The notes under the pieces: model-generated
The model's input: only the letters and a program-made list of their open reading frames with translations
Database searches by the model: none
Told to the model about the DNA's origin: nothing
Assembly: GCF_000260415.1 (NCBI RefSeq)
Contig: NZ_BACP01000034.1
Coordinates: 1-60,340 of the forward strand
DNA from: Liquorilactobacillus mali KCTC 3596 = DSM 20444
GTDB taxonomy: Bacteria > Bacillota > Bacilli > Lactobacillales > Lactobacillaceae
Direction of reading: 5' to 3'
Length of the DNA: 60,340 nt
Position numbers and translations under genes: made by a program
Part shown: positions 1 to 7,608 of the stretch, in pieces
How the letters are laid out: each line of letters opens with the position of its first letter
How positions within the stretch are numbered: position 1 is the stretch's first letter

Positions 1-55
1 CTCTACACGTATCTTTCCATCTTATACTGTTTCTTTTTTTTTCAAGCAAGCAAAA

Positions 56-958
56 TTATGCTTTCCGCCTTTTTCTAGACTTAGACTTTTGTAATTGGAC
101 ACTCAACAACTCCTGAAGAATTGCAACATGTTCCTTATACAAGTCATCTAGCCCCAACTCCTGATATAGTGAGAAAATTTCAGAAATATTCTTCAATCCT
201 TGTTCATAATCCCCATTATTAATGGTCTTTAAACCTTCAAAAAATTTTTTGTTGCCCAACGCATATATATTATTTGAGCTAACTTTTATTTTATCAAGTA
301 ACGTATAATAATAGTTTACTTGATCCGTCTTATTAGATTTCATAAACACCAAAATTGACTGGCATAAAGCCTTCACCCTCAAATTATCAAGCTTCATATC
401 TTCGCCTTCATGACTATCATTCCAATCATGATTCTGAAATACTTTTTCAATTGAGCTACTATCAAACATGAAAACCGCATCAATAAACAGACCATATTCA
501 TAATGACCCCATTTTGTACTACGCATCAAATAATGTAAAATTTCTTTCCGTTCATTCAATACACTTTCCGCAGTTTTTCCAAGTTTTTTACGCATGGCAG
601 TCGCAATCAACATCAAATTATAGAAACGAACCAAGCCGCTTTCTTGATATTCTTTACTAATTTTTTTCTCTAAGGCTTTAATCTCAATTAAATTTTCAAG
701 CCGGTAAGCATTATTTAGATCATCACGATAATTTATGTACCCATTATTACACTTATCCATCACACTGAACATTCGCAGGAATTCATCGGCTTCAATATTT
801 AAACGATTTAGTATGTACAAGAAAGTATCTGCTGTTGTTTCAACTAAACCGCTCTCATATTTATAATACATCGACCTCGATAGCAGACCATCATATACAA
901 CCTTAGCTTTTATTCCCTTTTCAGTTCTAATTTGTTTAACAAGTTCACCCGTTTTCAT
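56..958 (-). CDS. Rgg/GadR/MutR family transcriptional regulator
   Basis: Predicted cytoplasmic regulator of about 300 residues. The N-terminus (MKTGELVKQIR, residues 1-60) has the helix-turn-helix pattern of the Rgg/XRE group. The remaining ~230 residues are helical, TPR-like repeats typical of the peptide-sensing domain of Rgg proteins. The open frame extends upstream, but the ATG at 958 has an AGAGG Shine-Dalgarno sequence 5 nt away and matches the usual family start, so I chose it. The gene is divergent from the ABC importer at 1791 across more than 800 bp of AT-rich DNA, so it may control that operon; this is inference from position. I did not find a convincing short hydrophobic peptide gene to serve as its pheromone. 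Confidence 0.82.
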   Translation of the reverse strand: MKTGELVKQIRTEKGIKAKVVYDGLLSRSMYYKYESGLVETTADTFLYILNRLNIEADEFLRMFSVMDKCNNGYINYRDDLNNAYRLENLIEIKALEKKISKEYQESGLVRFYNLMLIATAMRKKLGKTAESVLNERKEILHYLMRSTKWGHYEYGLFIDAVFMFDSSSIEKVFQNHDWNDSHEGEDMKLDNLRVKALCQSILVFMKSNKTDQVNYYYTLLDKIKVSSNNIYALGNKKFFEGLKTINNGDYEQGLKNISEIFSLYQELGLDDLYKEHVAILQELLSVQLQKSKSRKRRKA

Positions 959-1790
959 TTTTTGCCTCTTTTCACATTTATTATACAAGTGTTCAGTATA
1001 TGGGCACATACTTACTATAAAAAATACCAAATACCTTAGTAATTGACATATTTTCATAAATTCTGCCAATCTTACAACAAAATAATAGAATTTATGAATC
1101 AAAAATCGCTCTTCTTTAAAGAAAATTATTTTTTTAAGATTTGTGTAAACTTATTACTCACTTTAGTACCACGTATGCAGATAATCATAACAGAAAAATA
1201 CATAAAAGTAACCCTTAATTTCAATATAATTTCAACTTCTTGATAATATATTATTCTTAAGATAAAAAATATACTAATTTTTTAATTTTAGACATATTCT
1301 ATCTACCAATTAATTCTATATATATCAGAATATTTACACCTTTTAAATCAATGCATTTATTCATTTAGCAAATAAATTTGCTAAACTTTGTATATTACAC
1401 AACATTCCTCTTTATTATTCAAAATTTACAAAAACGGTATTTATACAAATCATCATAAAATGCAAATGTTTCCATCAAAATAAATTCATCTACAATTCAT
1501 AATTTTAACCTATTATTAAAAACATTCAATAACGAAACATTTTTGAATCTTTCCTTCAATAATCATCTGAGTTTAACTACACGATGAGTAGTATCGATTA
1601 TAAGCGTTTTAACATTTTTATTTTGCTTACTATAAATTATCGTTATTTTTTAATTTTTTTTAATACTATTAATACTTAATTGTATAGAAAATAATATCTA
1701 CAATAAATTAAAAATTTAAGATATGAATAGTACAGATGCAATAATTTTTATTCACGTTAATACTGAAAATCAATTAATGAGGTAACAAAT
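959..1790. other. AT-rich intergenic region between divergent regulator and ABC operon
   Basis: About 830 bp of very AT-rich sequence. No convincing gene or RNA was recognised. A 66-codon frame at 1043-1243 lacks a ribosome-binding site and a coding-like composition. The region must hold the promoters of the Rgg gene and of the ABC importer, but no clear -35/-10 pair stands out. Confidence 0.6.
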
Positions 1791-2579
1791 ATGATAAAAA
1801 ATAGCATTGAACTTAAACATGTGTTTAAGAAGTACCAGGCACCTACTTCTTTTTTTGCACCAAAAAAAGAAAATCCCTTTGTACTACAAGATATTAATTT
1901 AAAAATTGCTCCTGGTGAATTTCACATTTTTTTAGGTCGTAGTGGGTGTGGTAAATCAACATTGCTTAATATTATTGCTGGCTTTCTTCCCAAAACAAGT
2001 GGTCAGGTTTTGGTTAATGGACACGAAGTTGCTGCTCCTGGACGGGATCGTGGAGTAGTATTTCAAAATGCCGATGCGGCTATTTTCCCATGGTTAACCG
2101 TTTATGAAAATGTTTCCTATGGCCTGAAAATGCAACACTTCTCAGAAAAGGAAAGAACTCCCATAGTTAATCAAAGTTTAAAATTAGTTGGGCTTGATCA
2201 ACATGCCAATAAGTATCCATATGAATTATCTGGCGGAATGAAACAGCGCGTTCAAATTGCAAGAAGTATTTCTAATGATCCAGACATATTAATTTTAGAT
2301 GAACCATTTGGCGCTTTAGATGCCCAAACTAGAAGAATTATGCAGGATGAACTTATCCGAATTTGGCAAAAGACAAAAAAAACTATTTTATTTGTGACGC
2401 ATGATATTCAAGAGGCAGCTTATTTAGGTCAAAAAATCAGTATCTTTTCTCCTGCTCCTGCTTCAAACATTTATAAAACAATTACCGTTGACTATCCTTA
2501 TCCTAGGAATGTTTTCTCCAAAGATAACGAACAATTAGTTACAGAATTAAATAACTATTTCCCGATAGGAGGTCGTTAG
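1791..2579 (+). CDS. ABC transporter ATP-binding protein, SsuB/TauB type
   Basis: ATPase subunit (262 aa) of an importer of the nitrate/sulfonate/taurine/thiamine-precursor class. Visible motifs are Walker A GRSGCGKST (about residues 50-58), the signature LSGGMKQR, Walker B LILDEPFGALD and the switch histidine in FVTHD. Starts at an ATG behind GAGGT. It is followed within one base by the permease, so ATPase, permease and binding protein form one operon. The family handles sulfonates, nitrate, aliphatic amines or pyrimidine precursors. The substrate cannot be read from the ATPase, but the downstream arylsulfotransferase makes a sulfur compound attractive. Confidence 0.88.
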   Translation: MIKNSIELKHVFKKYQAPTSFFAPKKENPFVLQDINLKIAPGEFHIFLGRSGCGKSTLLNIIAGFLPKTSGQVLVNGHEVAAPGRDRGVVFQNADAAIFPWLTVYENVSYGLKMQHFSEKERTPIVNQSLKLVGLDQHANKYPYELSGGMKQRVQIARSISNDPDILILDEPFGALDAQTRRIMQDELIRIWQKTKKTILFVTHDIQEAAYLGQKISIFSPAPASNIYKTITVDYPYPRNVFSKDNEQLVTELNNYFPIGGR

Positions 2580-2580
2580 A

Positions 2581-3450
2581 GTGAAAGAAATGTCGAGTAA
2601 AAGCACTCCTAAATCCCAGACTTTAAATAACTTAGAAATTCCCAATGATCCTGATACCCATAAGGGAATAGAATTGTTTAGGAACGGATTATTATTCTTA
2701 ACTAAGCGTGGATTATTGGCCTGGCTCCTATTATTATTACTTTGGATGATTGCCTCCAAAGTTAGCGATGCCAGTTTTTTACCCAGTCCATGGAAAACAC
2801 TGACTAGCGCCAAAGCATTGATAAAAAATGGAACGCTTCAAAGCGATCTACTAATTAGTTTGTTGCGAATTATAGCTGGATGGTTGGTTGGAAGTACTAT
2901 TGCCATACCTCTAGGATTAATTATTGGACAATTTAAAATTATTCGCTATTTGTTTGAACCATTGATTAATTTCTTTCGCTTTGTACCAGCCATTGGATTT
3001 TTGACATTATTTCTACTATGGTTTGGTGTTGGTGAGGTATCTAAAATTGCATTAATTATTTATGCAACAATGTTTCCAATCATTATCAACACAATTACTG
3101 GGGTTATTGCTATTGACCCATTAAAGATCGAATCAGCTCAGTCACAAGGTGCCTCAAAATTTCAAATCTTCTACAGCGTTGTCATTCCTTCAGCTGTTCC
3201 GAATATCTTCACCGGCGTACGCCTTGGATTAGGTGGGGCAATTGTTGCTATTGTAGCGGCTGAAATGTTGGCTGCCCAAAATGGAATTGGCTACCTAATT
3301 TATACTTCTAGACTCTATTACCGAACAGATTGGATCTTTGTTGGCATCTTTGTTCTTGGATTTATTGGTTACCTTTCGGACACACTGCTTCGTTTATTCG
3401 GTAAAGTTGTTCTAAAAAAATATGGTGTATTTGAAAAAGAAGCCAAGTAA
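2581..3450 (+). CDS. ABC transporter permease, SsuC/TauC type
   Basis: Integral membrane permease (289 aa) of the BPD_transp_1 family, with an N-terminal cytosolic stretch of about 45 residues and then about six hydrophobic segments. The EAA-loop region that docks on the ATPase is visible around IESAQSQGASKFQIF. The start is GTG at 2581, with AGGAGG 8 nt upstream inside the end of the ATPase gene; an ATG three codons later is the alternative. It lies between the ATPase and the binding protein and completes a three-gene importer. Confidence 0.87.
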   Translation: MKEMSSKSTPKSQTLNNLEIPNDPDTHKGIELFRNGLLFLTKRGLLAWLLLLLLWMIASKVSDASFLPSPWKTLTSAKALIKNGTLQSDLLISLLRIIAGWLVGSTIAIPLGLIIGQFKIIRYLFEPLINFFRFVPAIGFLTLFLLWFGVGEVSKIALIIYATMFPIIINTITGVIAIDPLKIESAQSQGASKFQIFYSVVIPSAVPNIFTGVRLGLGGAIVAIVAAEMLAAQNGIGYLIYTSRLYYRTDWIFVGIFVLGFIGYLSDTLLRLFGKVVLKKYGVFEKEAK

Positions 3451-3475
3451 AACATACAGAAGGGTGTTTTTATAA

Positions 3476-4498
3476 GTGCATAAAAAATTAATCGTGTTGC
3501 TAGGAAGTTTAGTAGCTATTATTGCCGTGATATTTGCTGCCATCTATGGCTTAAAGAACATTGACAGCAGTTCAAAAAAAAGTAGCGGCAATTCAACAAC
3601 AATCCGTCTAGGATTAATGACAAACTCTGGTGGTCAATACTTAGCAGCAATTGCAAAAAAAGAGGGTTATTTCAGCAAGTATAACCTCAAAGTAAAAACT
3701 ACGACCTTTTCATCTGGGATTGAAACTGTTAATGCAATCACAACAAAGCAATTAGATATTGGATATGTAGCCGATTTTGCAGCCTTAAACCGTTTTGGAA
3801 GCTCAAGTAAAAGTAATCTCAAAATTTTTGCAAAATTATCTAGCTCAGGTGGTAGCGGTGTTAAATTATACACAACTAAAGATATTAGTTCGTTAGCTGA
3901 TCTCAAAGGCAAAAATGTTTTAACTAGCACAGGAACTGTTACAGAATATTGGGTTGCTAAAGCCTTAAAAAAGGGTGGTTTAAAAGAAAGCCAAGTTAAT
4001 TTACTGTCCGTCGAAACAGGGCAAGAAGGATTAGCTTTGATGAAATCCGGAAAAGCGTCTGCTGTTTGGGCATCAGGACAAGATGCTGAAAAATTAGAAA
4101 AGACTGGTAAATTCAAAGTATTGACAACACAAGGAAAAATTACATCGCCAACTCTAGCATTTGCTATTTCTAATAAAAAATTCCTAAAAGAACACCCAAA
4201 AGCGGCAATAGCCTACTTAAAGGCTATTAATGACAGTATTAAGTTAGTTCATTCACATCCACAAAAGGCTGCTAAAATTGTATCTTCAGCATTAAATGTG
4301 CCTACAAAGACTGTTTTAGCAACTTTCAAGAGTACTAATTTTAAAATCAACTTTGACCAAAGCACATACAATGATTTAAAGAGCATTTACAAATACCTAG
4401 CTAATAGTGGTAAGTTAAAGCATACTTACAATATCAATAAATACCTTGATACCACTACATTGAAGAAAGCCATATCTGGTTCCGTTTCGTATAAATAA
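3476..4498 (+). CDS. ABC transporter substrate-binding protein, SsuA/NMT1 type
   Basis: Extracytoplasmic binding protein of 340 aa. The N-terminus has a positively charged start and one hydrophobic segment (about residues 4-27) but no lipobox cysteine, so it is probably held by an uncleaved signal anchor rather than a lipid. The fold of the NMT1/SsuA group is suggested by the early IRLGLMTNSGG and the YVADFAALNRF segment that follows ITTKQLDIG. GTG start behind AAGGGTG. Third gene of the importer operon; transcription probably ends in the hairpin at 4565. The ligand is unknown: aliphatic or aromatic sulfonate, or a heterocyclic precursor. Confidence 0.85.
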   Translation: MHKKLIVLLGSLVAIIAVIFAAIYGLKNIDSSSKKSSGNSTTIRLGLMTNSGGQYLAAIAKKEGYFSKYNLKVKTTTFSSGIETVNAITTKQLDIGYVADFAALNRFGSSSKSNLKIFAKLSSSGGSGVKLYTTKDISSLADLKGKNVLTSTGTVTEYWVAKALKKGGLKESQVNLLSVETGQEGLALMKSGKASAVWASGQDAEKLEKTGKFKVLTTQGKITSPTLAFAISNKKFLKEHPKAAIAYLKAINDSIKLVHSHPQKAAKIVSSALNVPTKTVLATFKSTNFKINFDQSTYNDLKSIYKYLANSGKLKHTYNINKYLDTTTLKKAISGSVSYK

Positions 4499-4564
4499 TA
4501 CTGATATTTATACCAATCATTATTGGTTAAGTAATAAAATCATAACTTTGAAAAACTACTTTTT

Positions 4565-4606
4565 TAGGAGCTGGGCCAAAAGTGAAATTTTAGCCTAGCT
4601 CTTCTA
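4565..4606 (+). terminator. Hairpin terminator, repeat family A
   Basis: Inverted repeat AGGAGCTGGGCC ... GCCTAGCTCTTCT just after the binding-protein gene. It is one of six related hairpins in the window, with cores resembling GGTCAAAA/TTTTGACC, all placed at 3' ends of genes. Confidence 0.65.
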
Positions 4607-5023
4607 TTTATTACGGATAAACGTGTTCCATAAGTTAAAATTTTCCGTCTAACCTCGAATTACTCATAGCAAATTACTCGCTATGTTCGTAATTTCTTGT
4701 TAGTACTCAAATTTTACCGACTTATGTCACACTCCCTTTTCTATTACATTGATATACTGATCAGCCAAAATTAACGACTATCGTTTTGAAATTAGACAGT
4801 CAGCAAGACAAAAATACCATACCTTCTCATTTTCCAACTAAAACTCGTTAAAAGTGCTGGGAATTTACTAAATAATTTCACAATTTTTTCAAAAGACCTT
4901 TCTATCATTGAGAGTATAGATTAATTGTATATTTTGTAAAAACTATTAATTGAGATACTTTTTTCAAAAATAAAAGTACTATCTGCAGTCTCTATATTAA
5001 AACAAATTTGAGGAGTGATTTTT
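4607..5023. other. Intergenic region upstream of the arylsulfotransferase fusion
   Basis: About 415 bp without a gene. The first ~130 bp resemble the flank that follows the related hairpin at 33555 (both contain GTGTTCCATAAGTTAA), so the repeat unit is longer than the hairpin. The rest is AT-rich and should carry the promoter for the gene at 5024. I see no riboswitch. Confidence 0.5.
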
Positions 5024-6862
5024 ATGGGCCAACCATCTGTATATCCAACTGGAACAATTCGCTACAATCCTGATAAAGCTTGGAATGGTTATACCTTAAT
5101 ACCAACAATCAATGATGGAATACTATTATTTGATATGAATGGTAATGAAGTAAGACGTTGGATTTTCCGTGGAATGCCACCTAAGATGTTACCAAATGGT
5201 CATATCATTGGAAATTCTGGTAATCGTCAACCAGTTCATGGAATGCAAGATGCTGTTAATCTCGTTCAAATTGATTATGATGGCAATATTGAATGGCAAT
5301 TTGATCATTTTGAAAAAATTGATGATCCAGGATACGATCACCGTTGGATGGCGCGTCAACATCATGATTTTCAACGTGAAGGTCAATCTGTCTATTATTC
5401 ACCCCTAGAGCAACCCAAGGTAAATTCGGGAAAAACTTTGATATTAGCTCATCAGACAATTCATAATCCCGCAATTTCCGATAAAAAATTATTGGATGAT
5501 ATTGTTTACGAAGTGGATTGGCAAGGTAACCTACTGTGGAGTTGGAGTGTGGCAGAACATTTTGATGAATTTGGTTTTGATGAGGCTGCTAAAAATATTC
5601 TGATGAGAAATCCCAATATGCGCCAATCAGATGGTGGTGTTGGCGATTTTATGCATACTAATTGTGCTAGTTATCTAGGAGAGAATAAATGGTTTGATCA
5701 AGGTGATCAGCGGTTTAAACCCGATAACATCATAATGGACGGTAGAGAAGCAAATATTTTATTCATCATCGATCATGATAGCGGTGAAATTGTTTGGAAA
5801 CTGGGTCCTGATTATGTTCATGATCCACAGGCTAAAGCGATTGGACAAATCATCGGTCAACATGCTTTGCATATGATTCCGCGTGGATTGCCAGGAACGG
5901 GAAATTTACTATTGTTTGACAATGGGGGCTGGGCTGGTTACGGTATCCCTAACCCCGGCAGCTTAGATGGTTCAAAAAATGCACTACGTGACTATAGCAG
6001 AATTCTCGAAATTGATCCAGTTGCAATGAAAATTGTCTGGTCCGTTACGCCTGCTGATTTTGGCTATCAAATGCCCACTGACAGTAGTAAATTTTATAGC
6101 CCCTATGTTTCAAATGTGCAGCGGTTACCAAATGGAAATACTCTAATCAACGAAGGATCTGATGGTAGAATTATTGAAATCACTAACGATTATGAAATCG
6201 TCTGGGAATGGATCTCTCCTTATTTCTCACATAACGATGATGGTAAATTAAAAAACAATATGGTTTACCGCGCTTATCGTTATCCCTATGATTATGTACC
6301 ACAGGAAGATCAACCAAATGAAACACCAATTCAACCGATTAACATTTCTACTTTCAGATTACCAAATGCTGGTAAAAAAGGTGCACAAAAAATAATTTCT
6401 GTTGCGGGAACCCTACCCTATTACAAAGATGTTGCCTTGTGTGTTGCAACAATCGATGAATCAAAACGGATAAACACTAAAAAGAAAAAACAACAATTGT
6501 TTGAAATTGACCGCAATATTTTTCCTGAAATAACTCAAGAAGAATTTACAAATCGAATTTTAAGTAATAAGAACACTAACAAAATCAAAATCGTAATGTT
6601 CGGTGCTGAGCGTTGTTCTCACTGTCGCATAGTCCACCCATTACTGAAAAAAGCAGTTTCTGAAAAGTTCAACAACCAATTTGAAGCATATTATCTTGAT
6701 GTTGATAAAAATCAAGATATTATAGCAACACTTCACATTTTTGGGACCCCCGTGGTCACGGCTTATAAAGATGGCAAGGAAATTGACCAATTTCGCGGAG
6801 AATTAGATTTTCAAGGTATCTGTGAATTTTTGAATAACTGTCTCGCTGAAATTGAAGTTTAA
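5024..6862 (+). CDS. Arylsulfotransferase (ASST family) fused to a C-terminal thioredoxin domain
   Basis: 612-aa protein with two parts. Residues ~1-440 show the tryptophan-rich repeats of the arylsulfotransferase beta-propeller (GNEVRRWIF, GNIEWQF, GNLLWSWS, GEIVWKLGP, YEIVWEW) and conserved histidines (RQHHDF, FMHTNC, GQHALHM). In the family a histidine carries the sulfuryl group between a phenolic sulfate donor and a phenol acceptor. Residues ~505-612 are a thioredoxin fold with redox motif CSHC at Cys531-Cys534 and a cis-proline loop FGTPVV. No signal peptide is visible, whereas classic AssT enzymes are periplasmic. I chose the ATG at 5024 (AGGAG 9 nt upstream) over GTG 5015, which sits on the ribosome-binding site. 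It lies downstream of an SsuABC-like importer on the same strand. Sulfotransferase function is homology-based; the thioredoxin role is inference. Confidence 0.82.
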   Translation: MGQPSVYPTGTIRYNPDKAWNGYTLIPTINDGILLFDMNGNEVRRWIFRGMPPKMLPNGHIIGNSGNRQPVHGMQDAVNLVQIDYDGNIEWQFDHFEKIDDPGYDHRWMARQHHDFQREGQSVYYSPLEQPKVNSGKTLILAHQTIHNPAISDKKLLDDIVYEVDWQGNLLWSWSVAEHFDEFGFDEAAKNILMRNPNMRQSDGGVGDFMHTNCASYLGENKWFDQGDQRFKPDNIIMDGREANILFIIDHDSGEIVWKLGPDYVHDPQAKAIGQIIGQHALHMIPRGLPGTGNLLLFDNGGWAGYGIPNPGSLDGSKNALRDYSRILEIDPVAMKIVWSVTPADFGYQMPTDSSKFYSPYVSNVQRLPNGNTLINEGSDGRIIEITNDYEIVWEWISPYFSHNDDGKLKNNMVYRAYRYPYDYVPQEDQPNETPIQPINISTFRLPNAGKKGAQKIISVAGTLPYYKDVALCVATIDESKRINTKKKKQQLFEIDRNIFPEITQEEFTNRILSNKNTNKIKIVMFGAERCSHCRIVHPLLKKAVSEKFNNQFEAYYLDVDKNQDIIATLHIFGTPVVTAYKDGKEIDQFRGELDFQGICEFLNNCLAEIEV

Positions 6863-6953
6863 CTGTTTTCATAATTTATACTTTTAAAATTTATTTTGAA
6901 GAAAGCTAATCAAAAGTCAATCATCACTTATACGACCTAAAAGATGAGGAATA

Positions 6954-6999
6954 AAAAAAGGACTAGATCAAAATTAAACTTTTGACCTAATCCTTTTTT
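6954..6999. terminator. Bidirectional hairpin terminator, repeat family A
   Basis: Inverted repeat AAAAAAGGACTAGATCAAAA ... TTTTGACCTAATCCTTTTTT between the convergent ASST fusion gene and mscL, with A and T runs on both sides. Confidence 0.8.
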
Positions 7000-7063
7000 G
7001 TATAACTAAATATTCAATGAAAATATTTCACTAATATCAACACCAAAGAAAATCTTATGTACA

Positions 7064-7450
7064 CTATTTTTCCTGTGTTTTTAATAAATCACGAATTTCT
7101 TCAAGAAGCTCAACTTCAGGAGCTACAACAGGTGCAGTCTCTTCTGCCTTTTTACGAATTAAGAACTTATTAACAAACTTAACCAGTAAGAACACAACAA
7201 AAGCAATAATTAAGAAGTTGATAATTGCATTAATAAAACTACCCACCTTAAATGTGGCCCCATTAACCTTGAAAATTAAATCTGAAAAATCGATTCCACC
7301 AATAAACAAACCGATAAAAGGATTGATCAGGTAATCAACCAGTGATTTAACAATTGACGTAAAAGCTCCCCCAATAATAACACCGACAGCTAAATCAATC
7401 ACATTTCCTCGTGAAATAAACTCTTTGAACTCTTTAATCAATTCTAACAC
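7064..7450 (-). CDS. mscL: Large-conductance mechanosensitive channel
   Basis: 128-aa membrane channel that opens under membrane tension to release solutes during hypo-osmotic shock. The N-terminal amphipathic helix and first membrane helix ([20 protein letters not shown], residues 6-25) are diagnostic. A second membrane helix lies at about 68-95, followed by a charged C-terminal helix ([11 protein letters not shown]-like). Length is normal for the family. It is monocistronic, convergent with the ASST fusion gene, and ends before the shared hairpin at 6954. Confidence 0.96.
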   Translation of the reverse strand: MLELIKEFKEFISRGNVIDLAVGVIIGGAFTSIVKSLVDYLINPFIGLFIGGIDFSDLIFKVNGATFKVGSFINAIINFLIIAFVVFLLVKFVNKFLIRKKAEETAPVVAPEVELLEEIRDLLKTQEK

Positions 7451-7608
7451 CCCTAATATTAAACTACTTTAAATGTACCAAGTCGCATAGACTTTTTCAA
7501 CTATTTAAACTTTCTTCAACCATCTTATTTTATAATCGTTATTTCTTTCTTAACATCTTGAAGCATGATACATTTAAATTACAAAACACGAAGGGATTGT
7601 CATACTTT

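Noticed and set aside
1043-1243. 66-codon plus-strand ORF, possible Rgg-associated peptide
   Set aside because: No ribosome-binding site, AT-rich composition typical of non-coding DNA, and the hydrophobic part is internal rather than a short secreted peptide.
3667-4116. 149-codon minus-strand ORF inside the binding-protein gene
   Set aside because: Mirror frame of a real gene with no start signals.
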